The notes below the pieces were generated by a model that searched no databases, was not told the DNA's origin, and was given only the letters and a program-made list of their open reading frames with translations. The position numbers were made by a program, and so were the translations under genes. Of a stretch of 64,000 bases of DNA, positions 39,573 to 48,535 are shown one piece after another. This DNA is from DATHTC01 sp050262775 (GTDB taxonomy: Bacteria > Actinomycetota > Thermoleophilia > Gaiellales > Gaiellaceae). The stretch covers positions 1 to 64,000 of the forward strand of contig JBLNEO010000156.1 of the NCBI GenBank assembly GCA_050262775.1, written 5' to 3'. Every line of letters begins with the position of its first letter. Position 1 is the first letter of the stretch.

Positions 39573-40349
39573 GTGCCCGGGCCGCTCGCCGCACGCTGGA
39601 CGCTTCGCGACCTCCCGGAGGTTCGCGCCGGGGCGGCCGCGCACGCGCACGTGGAGATCGGGAACGCGGGCACGGCCGCGTGGCGCGCGGGCGACGTGCT
39701 CGCGTCGTCGCACTGGCTCGACGCGCGGGGGAACCCGATCGTCTGGGACGGCCCGCGCACGCAGCTGCCGCGGACGGTGGCACCGGGCGAGCGCGTGACG
39801 CTCGCGGTCGAGCTGCGCGGGCCGCTTCCGCCGGGCTCGTACCGGCTCGCGCTCGACCTCGTGGACGAGCACCGCCTGTGGTTCGGCGAGGCGGGGAGCG
39901 AGACGCTGCTCCGCGACGTCGAGGTCCTGCCGCGCATCGCCAGGCGCCTCGCGGCGGTCGGCGGCGATCCGCGCGCGCTGGCCGCGCAGGAGGAGCCGCT
40001 CGTCGCGGAGGACGAGGCCGAGGCGGTCGCCGTGCTCGCCGAGGGGCTGTCCCCGGCACCCGACTGGTCGAGACGCGTCCTCGACGCGCACCAGGAGGGG
40101 TACGCGCTCGTCGGCGGCTCGATCGACTGGCGCCGGCGCGGGGTGCTGACGCGGCGGCCGGCGGCGCTCGCGGCGTACGCACCGGGGCAGGGCCGGGTGC
40201 CCGGATTCCGGCACCCATTCGTCGCATACAGCCATGTCAGGGAGGTGACCCCTGCGCCGGCCGACCCGGTCGCGGGGCTGCCGGCGGCGTGGGCGCCCGA
40301 GGGCGAGCCGGCGGTCTTCGACGGCCGCATCGTCGTCCGCGTCGGCTGA
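39573..40349 (+). CDS. NBR1-type Ig-like domain protein, polysaccharide-locus associated, 258 aa
   Basis: Residues 8-115 resemble the NBR1-like Ig domain found in many bacterial sugar-locus proteins: NAGTAAW, SHWLDARGNPIVWDGPRTQL, VAPGERV, LPPGSYRLALDLVDEHRLWFGE. The second half (GLSPAPDWSRRVLDAHQEGYALVGGSIDWRRRG) resembles fragments of glycosyltransferase A-type folds, but no catalytic motif can be identified. No signal peptide or membrane segment. It lies between hemE and wzm and opposes both. A binding role for a glycan or for the exporter is plausible. I cannot assign a reaction. Confidence 0.6.
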   Translation: MPGPLAARWTLRDLPEVRAGAAAHAHVEIGNAGTAAWRAGDVLASSHWLDARGNPIVWDGPRTQLPRTVAPGERVTLAVELRGPLPPGSYRLALDLVDEHRLWFGEAGSETLLRDVEVLPRIARRLAAVGGDPRALAAQEEPLVAEDEAEAVAVLAEGLSPAPDWSRRVLDAHQEGYALVGGSIDWRRRGVLTRRPAALAAYAPGQGRVPGFRHPFVAYSHVREVTPAPADPVAGLPAAWAPEGEPAVFDGRIVVRVG

Positions 40350-40379
40350 CCCCGGGTCCCGTCGGGCGGTGCCGGGGTC
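40348..40379. terminator. hairpin between convergent genes
   Basis: GACCCCGG (40348-40355) pairs with CCGGGGTC (40372-40379) around a 16-nt loop. The left arm overlaps the stop codon of the Ig-like gene, and the wzm gene ends at 40390 on the other strand. Confidence 0.45.
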
Positions 40380-40389
40380 CGAGCCTGCG

Positions 40390-41187
40390 CTAGAGCTCGG
40401 CCGCGATGCGGTCGTCGACGCGCGCGAAGACCCAGGCGCCGAGAGCGAGCGAGACGACGCCTGCGACGACGAGGTAGACCGTGTCCGCGAGCGACGGCGC
40501 GGCGCCCTCCCAGAGCGGCGCGCGCAGCGCCTCGATCGGCGGCGTCACCGGATTGCCCCAGCGGAGGAGGTCGACGAGCGTCGGGTGCTCGTCGGCGCCG
40601 GGGATCTGGTCGAACGAGTAGAGCACGGGCGTGAGGAAGAACCACGGCAGGAGGAGCGCCCCGACGAGGTGCTCCACGTCGCGGAAGACGACGTTGAGGG
40701 ACGCGAGCGCGAGCGCGATCCCCGCGGTGAGCGCCACGAACGGCACCGCGAGCGGCACGGCCAGCCAGAACGTGTCGCGGGCGGCGGGCACGAGCACGAT
40801 CGCGAGCACGAGCAGCACGGCGAGCATCACCGCGAACGTGACGAGCTGCGTCGCGACCGCCGACAGCGCCACGAGCTGGCGCGGGAACCGCGTCTTCCGG
40901 ATCAGCGGCGCGTAGTCGAGCATCGACCGTGACGCGAGCGTCAGCGACGTCGAGAAGAACACCCACGCCGCGACGCCGACGAGCACGTAGAGCGCGTAGT
41001 CGTGCAGCGACGAGCCGACGCGCAGCAGCACGGAGAAGACGACCACGTACACCGCCATCAGCAGCAGCGGGTTGGCGAGCGACCAGAGGACGCCGAGCGC
41101 CGACCCCTTGTAGCGGGCCTGGAAGTCCCGCCGGAAGAGGCTGCCGAAGAGGTCGCGGTACCGCAGCAGGTCGGCGTAGACGGCCAT
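40390..41187 (-). CDS. wzm: ABC-2 type permease for polysaccharide export (Wzm type), 265 aa
   Basis: Six membrane segments with the N-terminal amphipathic region DLLRYRDLFGSLFRRDFQARYKGSALGVLWSLANPL, typical of Wzm/TagG permeases, and the conserved C-terminal WFFLTPVLYSFDQIP. It forms the channel through which the Wzt ATPase drives lipid-linked glycan out of the cytoplasm. Wzt is encoded about 2.7 kb downstream in a different operon. ATG at 41187 is chosen because a TACGCT box lies 10 nt upstream; the longer reading starts inside the divergent promoter region. Confidence 0.88.
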   Translation of the reverse strand: MAVYADLLRYRDLFGSLFRRDFQARYKGSALGVLWSLANPLLLMAVYVVVFSVLLRVGSSLHDYALYVLVGVAAWVFFSTSLTLASRSMLDYAPLIRKTRFPRQLVALSAVATQLVTFAVMLAVLLVLAIVLVPAARDTFWLAVPLAVPFVALTAGIALALASLNVVFRDVEHLVGALLLPWFFLTPVLYSFDQIPGADEHPTLVDLLRWGNPVTPPIEALRAPLWEGAAPSLADTVYLVVAGVVSLALGAWVFARVDDRIAAEL

Positions 41188-41197
41188 CGCGTCCGCA

Positions 41198-41248
41198 AGC
41201 GTAGAGCCGGGCGTCCCACACATGCGCTTTACTCGGCTGAGCTACCGT
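41198..41248. promoter_or_regulatory. divergent -10 boxes of wzm and the WecA-like gene
   Basis: Minus strand: TACGCT (41203-41198), 10 nt, ATG at 41187. Plus strand: TACCGT (41243-41248), 9 nt, ATG at 41258. Both imply a leader of only a few nucleotides. Confidence 0.45.
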
Positions 41249-41257
41249 GTCCGGCCG

Positions 41258-43057
41258 ATGACTGCGCTTGCGGCGACCGCCGCCCTCCCCGTCTCCGCGG
41301 CGGTCATCCTCCTCACCCTGCGCGTCCGGCCGCGCCGCCTCGTCGCCGTCCCGCGCGGCGACCGCTGGCACGATCGCGAGACCCCCGTCGGCGGCGGAAT
41401 CGGCATCGTGGCGGGCCTCTTCGCGGCCGTCGCGCTCGCGCTCGCCACCGGTGTGATCGAGTGGAGCACGGAGCTCGGCGGCGTCCTCGCGGGGTGTCTC
41501 GTCGTCTTCGCCGCCGGGCTCGTCGACGACCTCGCGTCGCTCCCGCCGCTCGCGAAGCTCGGTGCCCAGGTGGTCGCGGCGGTGATCGCGCTCGCGTGCG
41601 GTCTCTCCGTGGAGATCGTCGGCAACGACGCGCTCGCGACGGCGATCGGCCTCCTCTGGCTCGTGGGGATGACGAACGCCTTCAACCTGCTCGACAACAT
41701 GGACGGCCTCGCCGCGACGCTCGCCGCGATCGCCGGCGTCTACTTCGCGATCGACGCGGCGACCGCGCACGAGAACGACCTCGTCCTCGTGCTCGCGCTC
41801 GCGCTGTCGTTCGCCTGCGTCGGCTTCCTGCCGTTCAACGTCCGGCGCGCCGGCGGCGCGAGGATCTTCATGGGCGACGCCGGCAGCCAGGCGCTCGGGT
41901 TCGTGCTCGCCGCGCTGGGGCTCCTCGCCAGCTGGAACGTCGCGGGGACGACCGTGGCGACGCTCCTCCTGCCGATCCTCGTCCTCGCCGTGCCGATCCT
42001 CGACACGGCGCTCGTCACCGTCGTGCGCCTGCTCGAAGGGCGGCCGATCAGCCAAGGCGGCCTCGACCACACCTCGCACCGGATCGTCCACCGCGGGCTG
42101 TCAGAGCGGCGCGCGCTCGTCCTGCTCGCGCTCGTCTCGGCGGCGCTGGGGGCGACGAGCCTCACCTACAGCGTCCTCGACGACGCCTGGATCGCGACGA
42201 TCGGGGTGCTGCTCAGCTTCGCCCTCCTCGTGCAGTTCGCGAGCTTCATCGGCGAGGTGGAGCGCCGGCCCGACCGCCCGGGCCCGGTGGGCCGCCTGGT
42301 CGTGCACCGCCAGCGCTTCGTCGAGGTGCTCGTCGACTTCGCGCTCATCACCGCGTCGCTCGCGGCCGCGTTCCTCCTCCGCGTCGACGGCACGGGCACG
42401 GACTACCAGCGCCACATCGTCGCGGTCTCGCTCCCGGTGATCCTCGCGGCGCGCTACGCGGCGTTCATCCTGCTCGGCCTCTACCGCGGCGTCTGGCGCT
42501 ACGCCAGCGCCGGCGACGCCGTCCGCGTCGTCGCCGCCGTGGCGATCTCCGAGATCGTCGCCGTCGCCTTCGTCGCGCTCACGAATCCCTTCGGCGACTT
42601 CCCGCTCGACGTGTACGCGATCGACGCGCTCCTCTGCGCGCTGCTCGTCGGCGCGTCGCGCTTCGGCGAGCGCGCCTTCGCGCGGGCCCTCAACGTCGTC
42701 GCCGGCCGCGGGACGCAGCGGCGCACGCTCGTCGTCGGCGCCGGGCGCGCCGGGCGGAGCCTCCTCCGCGAGCTGCGCGAGCAGGCGGACGTGCGGGTGG
42801 TCGGGTTCGTGGACGACGAGCCGCGGCTCCGCGGACGGTCGGTGCTCGGCGTGCGGATCCTCGGCGGGACGGGCGACCTCTCGGAGCTGCTCCGGTCGAC
42901 GGCGGCCGACGCCGTCTTCGTCACGATCCCCGATGCGCCGCGCGAGCGGCTCGCCGCCGTGGTCGCCGCCTGCGACGCGGCCGCCGTCGACTGCCGGTTC
43001 GTCCGCCGCCAGACCGACCTCACGCCGGACGCCGTCCTCGGCGTCGGCGCGCGGTGA
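41258..43057 (+). CDS. fusion of WecA/MraY-type phosphosugar transferase and CapD-type N-terminal region, 599 aa
   Basis: Residues 1-330 are a polyprenyl-phosphate N-acetylhexosamine-1-phosphate transferase (PF00953 type): AGLVDDLASLPPLAKL, NAFNLLDNMDGLAA, ARIFMGDAGSQALGF and the HIVHRGLS-like loop SHRIVHRGLSERRAL. Residues 345-599 resemble the N-terminal membrane region and Rossmann-like CoA_binding_3 domain of CapD/PglF sugar dehydratases (RTLVVGAGRAGRSLLREL, VVGFVDDEPRLRG), but the catalytic dehydratase domain is absent. It should start glycan assembly by loading a sugar phosphate on undecaprenyl phosphate. It is coupled to the GT-C gene by GTGA. A start at 41222 is possible. Confidence 0.82.
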   Translation: MTALAATAALPVSAAVILLTLRVRPRRLVAVPRGDRWHDRETPVGGGIGIVAGLFAAVALALATGVIEWSTELGGVLAGCLVVFAAGLVDDLASLPPLAKLGAQVVAAVIALACGLSVEIVGNDALATAIGLLWLVGMTNAFNLLDNMDGLAATLAAIAGVYFAIDAATAHENDLVLVLALALSFACVGFLPFNVRRAGGARIFMGDAGSQALGFVLAALGLLASWNVAGTTVATLLLPILVLAVPILDTALVTVVRLLEGRPISQGGLDHTSHRIVHRGLSERRALVLLALVSAALGATSLTYSVLDDAWIATIGVLLSFALLVQFASFIGEVERRPDRPGPVGRLVVHRQRFVEVLVDFALITASLAAAFLLRVDGTGTDYQRHIVAVSLPVILAARYAAFILLGLYRGVWRYASAGDAVRVVAAVAISEIVAVAFVALTNPFGDFPLDVYAIDALLCALLVGASRFGERAFARALNVVAGRGTQRRTLVVGAGRAGRSLLRELREQADVRVVGFVDDEPRLRGRSVLGVRILGGTGDLSELLRSTAADAVFVTIPDAPRERLAAVVAACDAAAVDCRFVRRQTDLTPDAVLGVGAR

Positions 43058-45213
43058 CGACGGCGACGCGGACGGAGCGCGCGCCGGCGGCGCGCGGGGA
43101 GACGCGCGCGGACCGGCTCGCGGCGGCGCTGCCCATCCTCTGCGTCTTCGCGTTCTTCGCGTTCGTCTACGCCTGGCAGGCGTGGCTCGTCGCCTCGCCG
43201 TTCGTCTTCGTCGACGAGCTCCGGTACTCGCAGATCGCCCGGTCGATCGCCGAGTCGGGGACGCTGAGCCGGCGCGGCGAGCCCGCCGGCCTCGACACGC
43301 TCGCCGAGGTCGCCACCGCCCCGGCCTGGCTCGTCGGCGACACGGCCACGGCGTACCTGCTCGCGAAGACGATCGGGGTGCTGGCGATGACGTCGGTCGT
43401 CTTCCCGACGTACGCGCTCGCGCGGATGCTCGTCTCGCGGGGGTGGGCGCTCTTCGCCGCCTCGGCGGCGGCCGCGATCCCGGCCTTCACGTACGCCTCG
43501 CTGATCCTCCAGGAGCCGTTCGCGTACCCCCTCGCGGCGTTGTTCTTCCTCCTCCTCGTCCGCGCGCTCGTCTCGCGGAGGCGGCGCGCCTTCGCCTACG
43601 CGGCGGCGGTGGCGCTCGTCGCACCCTTCGTCCGCGACCAGCTCGCGGTGCTCGCCGTGATCCTCGCGCTCGCGCTGCTCTGGACGGTCTGGCGCGGCGA
43701 GCGTGCGCTGCGCTGGCGGCGCGGCTGGGACCGCTGGGACAGGGCCGGCGCGGCGATCCTGGCCGTCATCGCCGTGGTCGCCGCGAACTCGCTGTTCGCC
43801 GCGGGGTCGTTCACGTGGGAGCGCGCGACCGGCGACTACAAGGGGCGGATGCTCGAGTACGGGCTGTGGGCCGGCGGCGCGTTCGCGATCGGGATCGGGA
43901 TCCTCCCCGTCGTCCTCGCGCTCGCGTCGCTCGCCCCCCGGCGCGATCTCCCGCGGACGGCCGCCGAGCGCGCGTTCACGCTCGTGCTCGGCCTGTCCGT
44001 CGCGCTCTTCGGGATCTACGCGGCGGCGAAGGCGGCGCACCTCTCGACGGTGTTCGCGACGCGGGTCGCCGAGCGCAACCTGATCTACCTCGCCCCGCTC
44101 GTGTTCGTCGCCACGGCGTCGTGGCTCGCCCGCCCGCGGCTGCGACCCGTGCCGGCGATCCTCGCGGCCGCGGCGGTGCTGCTGATGGTGACGGTGACGC
44201 CGATGATCCTCGAGTTCCCCTACTTCGAGGCGCCCGGCTACTCGATCCTCGCGATCGGCAACCGGGAGTGGGAGCTGCCGGCGGCGACGCTGCAGGACTT
44301 CGTCGTCTGGGTGTTCGCCGCGGGGCTCGCGCTCGCCGTCACGATCGTCGCCCTCCGCCGCCGCGCGCCCGCGGTCGCCGCGGCGCTCGCCGTCGCCGTC
44401 GCCGTCGCGATCCTCGCCTGGAACGCCACCGGCGAGGTGTACGCCGCCGCCGGCTCGAACACCGCCGCCGACGACCTCCGCCGCGGCTTCCCCGACCCGC
44501 CGACGTGGGTCGACGACGCGACCGGCGGCGCGCCGACCCTGTTCCTGGGCAAGCAGGTGACGAACGCGAACGGGATCAACCTGCTCGAGTTCTGGAACCG
44601 CTCGATCGAGAAGGTGTGGAGCGTCGACGGCACGGCGCCTGGTCCGGGCCCGATCGTCACGCCCGACCTCGCGTCCGCCGACGGCCGCCTCTTCCCCGAC
44701 CCGCACCTGCAGTACGTCGTCGCCGACCCCGGGATCGACGTCGTCGGGCGCCTCGTCGCGCGTGGCGGGTCGTGGCGGCTGTTCCGGGTCGCGCCGCCGC
44801 TCCGGTTGCGCAACTCCACCACGGGCCTCTTCGTCGACGGCTGGATGGGCGCCGAGAGCGGCTACTCGCAGTTCGTCGGCCGCGGGCCCGGGATCATGAA
44901 GGTGACCGTCTCGCGCGCGGGCTGGAACGGCGAGGACGTCCCCGGCCGCGTGACGATCCGCGTCGGCACGCTCGTCGTCGGCGCCGACAAGCAGCCGGCC
45001 ATCGGCGAGGTCACCGCCGTCCGCCGCTGGCGCGTGCGCGCGGGCGAGGCGAAGACGTTCGAGATCCCGACGCCGCCGCCGCCCGTCCGTGCGGAGGTGA
45101 CGATCGACCCGACGTTCGTCCCCGCCGAGCTCGACCCTCGCAACTCCGACCGCCGCGCGCTCGGCGCCGTGGTCGGCTACGCGTGGCTGCCGCGGAAGGC
45201 CGCCACGAGGTAG
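43054..45213 (+). CDS. GT-C membrane glycosyltransferase, paralogue 1, 719 aa
   Basis: About twelve or thirteen membrane helices (residues 25-450) are followed by a beta-rich extracytoplasmic domain of about 250 residues. The first external loop contains FVFVDELRYSQIARSIAESG; the D-E pair is at the catalytic position of ArnT/PMT-like GT-C transferases. A second conserved block reads VAERNLIYLAPLVF. It shares both with the proteins at 49596 and 55442. It would transfer a sugar from a polyprenyl carrier to an acceptor outside the membrane. Translationally coupled to the WecA-like fusion. The 3' end overlaps the convergent methyltransferase gene by 37 bp. Confidence 0.78.
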   Translation: MTTATRTERAPAARGETRADRLAAALPILCVFAFFAFVYAWQAWLVASPFVFVDELRYSQIARSIAESGTLSRRGEPAGLDTLAEVATAPAWLVGDTATAYLLAKTIGVLAMTSVVFPTYALARMLVSRGWALFAASAAAAIPAFTYASLILQEPFAYPLAALFFLLLVRALVSRRRRAFAYAAAVALVAPFVRDQLAVLAVILALALLWTVWRGERALRWRRGWDRWDRAGAAILAVIAVVAANSLFAAGSFTWERATGDYKGRMLEYGLWAGGAFAIGIGILPVVLALASLAPRRDLPRTAAERAFTLVLGLSVALFGIYAAAKAAHLSTVFATRVAERNLIYLAPLVFVATASWLARPRLRPVPAILAAAAVLLMVTVTPMILEFPYFEAPGYSILAIGNREWELPAATLQDFVVWVFAAGLALAVTIVALRRRAPAVAAALAVAVAVAILAWNATGEVYAAAGSNTAADDLRRGFPDPPTWVDDATGGAPTLFLGKQVTNANGINLLEFWNRSIEKVWSVDGTAPGPGPIVTPDLASADGRLFPDPHLQYVVADPGIDVVGRLVARGGSWRLFRVAPPLRLRNSTTGLFVDGWMGAESGYSQFVGRGPGIMKVTVSRAGWNGEDVPGRVTIRVGTLVVGADKQPAIGEVTAVRRWRVRAGEAKTFEIPTPPPPVRAEVTIDPTFVPAELDPRNSDRRALGAVVGYAWLPRKAATR

Positions 45214-45800
45214 GTGAACCGCCAGCGCAGCGCCAGGCGGGCCAGCGGCGTGCGCTCGGCGGCGGCGAGGGCGGGACGGACGAGGCGCGGGGGGGAGTGA
45301 CGCTGCGGGAACAGGAACGGGCGCAGCGCGAGCCCGTCCCACCCCGCGCGACGGAGCTCGGCGCGCACGGTCTCGAGCGCGAACTGCCGCGGGTTGAGGT
45401 CGAAGACGAGCTTCCGCGTCGTGAAGGCGGCGACGCGGCGGAAGAACGCCTCGCGGTCGTCGGCGTAGTAGATCGCGCGGAACACGGTCGCTGCCGCGAC
45501 GGGCTCCGCCGGCGCGTACGTGTTGAGGTCGCCGTGCTCGACGCGGCCGCCCAGCCGCCGCCCCGCCGCGGCCACCATCGCCTCGCTCGCGTCGACGCCG
45601 CGGTAGTCGAGACCGAGCCGGAGCAGGTGCTCGCCGAGCCCGCCGTCGCCGCACGCGAGGTCGAGGACGGCGTCGCCCGGGGTCAGACCCGGACCGAGCC
45701 CGACGACGAGCGCGGCGCGGTGCGCGAGGTAGGCGTCCGCGTCGGCGTACGCCGTCTCGGTCCAGCGCTCGGCCTGCGGGTCGTACTTCTCCGTGCTCAC
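45177..45800 (-). CDS. class I SAM-dependent methyltransferase, 207 aa
   Basis: Motif I is VLDLACGDGGLGEHLL (about residues 45-60), the SAM acidic position is in YRGVDASEAMV, and motif II-like ATVFRAIYYADD follows, giving a Methyltransf_25-like fold. A C-terminal extension rich in Arg/Leu may contact membrane or partner. It is the last gene of the nine-gene minus-strand operon and is coupled to the GT2 gene by GTGA. It presumably methylates a sugar or a glycan end, a common way to stop chain growth, but the acceptor is unknown. Confidence 0.8.
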   Translation of the reverse strand: MSTEKYDPQAERWTETAYADADAYLAHRAALVVGLGPGLTPGDAVLDLACGDGGLGEHLLRLGLDYRGVDASEAMVAAAGRRLGGRVEHGDLNTYAPAEPVAAATVFRAIYYADDREAFFRRVAAFTTRKLVFDLNPRQFALETVRAELRRAGWDGLALRPFLFPQRHSPPRLVRPALAAAERTPLARLALRWRFTYLVAAFRGSHA

Positions 45801-46555
45801 AGGGCGCGCAGCCGCTCCGGGTGCTTGCGCACGAAGCGGAGGATGCCGCTCCAGTGCCACAGCGTCCGGCGGTCGAGGAAGCGGCGGTCGCTCGCGCGGT
45901 CGTAGGCGTGCACGACGACCGCGTCCGGCACGTACCAGCGCTCCCAGCCGGCCTCGGCGGCGCGGTAGCAGAGGTCGATGTCCTCGCCGTACATGCGGAA
46001 CCCGGGGTCGAAGCCGCCGAGCTCGTCGAGCATCGCGCGCCGCAGCACGAGGAACCCACCGAGCATCCAGTCCGCCGGCACGGGCTCGGACGGCCGCTCG
46101 TCGAGGTGGTAGTGCGCGGTCTGCGTCTCCATCGGGCGACGGAGGAGGCGGAGCGGCGTCCGCCGCACGAGCGTCCCGCGGACGGTCGGGAAGCGGCGGC
46201 GCGAGGGCTGCCACGTGCCGTCGGGGAAGCGCATCTGCGGCCCCGCCACGCCGGCGCGCGGGTGTGCGTCGAGAAAGTCGCGCAGCACGAGAACGGCACC
46301 GGGCTCGGGCACGGCATCGGGGTTGACGATCGCGACGAGGTCCGCCGTCGTGGCGGCGATGCCGCGGTTCGCGTTCGCCGCGAACCCGAGCGGGCGCGGG
46401 TTCTCGAGCACGTGCACGCCCTCCGGCAACCCCTCGACGCTGCCGGGCACGTTCGCGACGACGACGGTCTCGTCCACCTGCGGGACGAGCGCCGGGAGCA
46501 GCGTCCGCAGCTCGGGGGCGTGCCCGTGCGAGACCACGACCGCGGCGACGCTCAC
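45797..46555 (-). CDS. family 2 glycosyltransferase, 252 aa
   Basis: GT-A fold: VAAVVVSHGHAPELRTLLPAL at the N terminus, NPRPLGFAANANRG as nucleotide-sugar loop, VAIVNPDAVPEPGAV with the DxD-like NPD position, and LGGFDPGFRMYGEDIDLCYRA with the ED catalytic base. It resembles rhamnosyltransferase-type GT2 enzymes (GT2 'wbbL' class). It works at the cytoplasmic face on a lipid-linked chain. Coupled by 4-bp overlaps to the GT4 gene upstream and the methyltransferase downstream. Confidence 0.85.
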   Translation of the reverse strand: MSVAAVVVSHGHAPELRTLLPALVPQVDETVVVANVPGSVEGLPEGVHVLENPRPLGFAANANRGIAATTADLVAIVNPDAVPEPGAVLVLRDFLDAHPRAGVAGPQMRFPDGTWQPSRRRFPTVRGTLVRRTPLRLLRRPMETQTAHYHLDERPSEPVPADWMLGGFLVLRRAMLDELGGFDPGFRMYGEDIDLCYRAAEAGWERWYVPDAVVVHAYDRASDRRFLDRRTLWHWSGILRFVRKHPERLRAL

Positions 46556-47568
46556 CGGCCGAGCACCTCGCGGTACACGGCGAGCGTCCGCCGGGCCGTC
46601 TCCTCCCACGAGAACGCCTTCGCGCGCTCGAGCCCGGCGGCGCGGAGGCGGTCGCGCTCCGCGAGCGCCCGGCGCACGCCGTCGGCGAATCCGTCGCGGT
46701 CGGCGTACACGGCCGCGTCGCCCGCGACCTCGCGCAGCGCCGGCTCCGGAGCGGCGACGACGGGCGTCCCGCTCGCGAGCGCCTCGAGGACGGGGAGCCC
46801 GAAGCCCTCGTAGCGCGACGGGAGCAGCAGCGCGGCGGCGGCGCGGTACAGCTCGGCCAGCTCGGGCTTCGCCACGTAGCCCCGCAGACGCGCGCCGCGA
46901 CGCTCGAGCTCGCGTGCGAGCGCCGGCTCCTTCTCGGGCCCGACCACCACGAGCGGCAGCCCGACAGCGGCGGCCGCGTCCGCCGCGGCGAGCGGGTCCT
47001 TCCGCTCCTGGATCGCCCCGACGAAGAGCAGGAAGGGCTCGCCGTCCGCCTCGCCGGGGCCGAACGCCGGGTCGACGCCGTTCGGCGTGACGACGATCTT
47101 CGCGTCGGGCGTCCCGTACAGCTCGCGGAGATCGCCCCTCGTCCGCTCCGACACGGCGAGCACGCGCTCGGCGCGGCGGACGGCGCGCGGCACCATCGTC
47201 TTGAAGGTCAGGCGGTCGAGCAATCCCATCAGGGAGGGGTCGCGCTCGAACGACAGGTCGTGGATCGTGACGACCGCCGGGACGTCGAGGCGCAGCGGCA
47301 GCGCGTGCTGGAAGTGGGCGAGCGCCGGCCGGAGCCGCCGCAGGAGGCGCGGCAGCGAGACCGCCATCCGGAGCTCCTGCGAGCGCGCGGCCAGCGCGAC
47401 CGGCTCGATCCCCGCCGGGACGAGCTCCGGCCGCCGGGTCACCGCCGCGATGCGGACGCCCTCCGCGAGCGGGGCCAGCGCACGCAGGAGGTTCTCCGTG
47501 TAGGTCTCGTCGCCCGTCCGGTTGCGGCCGAGGACGTCGGCGTCGATCACGACGAGCGGGTCAGGCAC
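46552..47568 (-). CDS. family 4 glycosyltransferase, 338 aa
   Basis: GT-B fold: VVIDADVLGRNRTGDETYTENLLRAL at the N terminus replaces the Gly-rich loop, VVTIHDLSFERDP and VSERTRGDL lie in the acceptor half, and LLLPSRYEGFGLPVLEALASGTPVV is the EX7E nucleotide-sugar motif. It belongs to the mannosyl/glucosyl-type GT4 group with the two paralogues directly upstream (47561 and 48532), so successive sugar additions are likely. GTG start; overlaps the upstream gene by 8 bp. Confidence 0.87.
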   Translation of the reverse strand: MPDPLVVIDADVLGRNRTGDETYTENLLRALAPLAEGVRIAAVTRRPELVPAGIEPVALAARSQELRMAVSLPRLLRRLRPALAHFQHALPLRLDVPAVVTIHDLSFERDPSLMGLLDRLTFKTMVPRAVRRAERVLAVSERTRGDLRELYGTPDAKIVVTPNGVDPAFGPGEADGEPFLLFVGAIQERKDPLAAADAAAAVGLPLVVVGPEKEPALARELERRGARLRGYVAKPELAELYRAAAALLLPSRYEGFGLPVLEALASGTPVVAAPEPALREVAGDAAVYADRDGFADGVRRALAERDRLRAAGLERAKAFSWEETARRTLAVYREVLGR

Positions 47569-48535
47569 CGGCCGCCTCCTCGTACACGCGCACCGTCGCG
47601 GCCGCGACCGCGTCCCACGTGTAGCCGGCGGCGCGCGCGACGCCGCGCCGCCCGAGCTCCTCGCGATCCGCGATCGCGCGCTCGATCCCGTCGGCGATCG
47701 CGGCCGGGTCGTAGGGGTCGACGAGCACCGCGGCGCCGTCGGCGACGTCGGCCATCGCCGTCCCCTCGCTCGTGACGACGGCGGCGCCCGACGCCATCGC
47801 CTCGAGGACGGGGATCCCGAAGCCCTCGTAGAGCGACGGGTACGCGACGCAGAGCGCGCCGCGGTAGAGCCGTGCCAGCTCGTCGTCGTCGACGGCTCCG
47901 AGCCACTCGACGCCCCCGACGTCGACGTCGCCCCAGCCGCGCGCGCCGACGACGCGGAGCTCGATCCCGAGACGGCCGACGGCGTCGACGAGGCGCGGGA
48001 GGTTCTTGCGCGGCTCGAGCGTCCCGACCGCGAGGACGTAGTCGCCCTCGGCACGCGGCCCCTCCGGCGCGAACGGCGGCCCCACGGCGTTCGGCACCAC
48101 GCGGACGCGCTCCTCCGGGACCCCCGCCAGCGCGACGACCTCGCCCCTCGTGAACTCGGAGACGGCGATCACGCGCGCCGCCGCCCGGATCACGCGCCGC
48201 ACCGTCACGGCGCCGTACGCGCGCGACCAGCGGCGGAACGCGTCGGGATGCCGCAGCACGGCGAGATCGTGGACGGTGAGGACGAGCGGCACCCGCGCGT
48301 GCAGCGGCGCGCGGAACGTCGGGCAGTGCAGCACGTCGACGCCGCGCGCGCGCAGCGGCAGCGCGACCGGGTACCACCAGAGGTCGCGCACGGCCGCCGT
48401 CATCCGCCCGCCGCCGCCCCAGCGGAAGCCGGTCAGCGCCACCCGCTCGCGGAGCTGCGGCAGCAGCCCCTCGAGGTAGCGGGCGGTGCCGGCCCGCGTG
48501 AGCGCCAGGGGCGAGAGGTCGATCCCGACGTTCAC
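47561..48535 (-). CDS. family 4 glycosyltransferase, 324 aa
   Basis: GT-B fold with VGIDLSPLALTRAGTARYLEGLL at the N terminus, VLTVHDLAVLRHP, AVSEFTRGEVV, LAVGTLEPRKNLPRLVDAV, and the EX7E motif YPSLYEGFGIPVLEAMASG. It is a paralogue of the next upstream enzyme (48532-49599), as both share DLSPLAL/DVSPLAL and TLEPRKN. Donor and acceptor sugars cannot be read from sequence. Coupled upstream by GTGA. Confidence 0.87.
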   Translation of the reverse strand: MNVGIDLSPLALTRAGTARYLEGLLPQLRERVALTGFRWGGGGRMTAAVRDLWWYPVALPLRARGVDVLHCPTFRAPLHARVPLVLTVHDLAVLRHPDAFRRWSRAYGAVTVRRVIRAAARVIAVSEFTRGEVVALAGVPEERVRVVPNAVGPPFAPEGPRAEGDYVLAVGTLEPRKNLPRLVDAVGRLGIELRVVGARGWGDVDVGGVEWLGAVDDDELARLYRGALCVAYPSLYEGFGIPVLEAMASGAAVVTSEGTAMADVADGAAVLVDPYDPAAIADGIERAIADREELGRRGVARAAGYTWDAVAAATVRVYEEAAGA

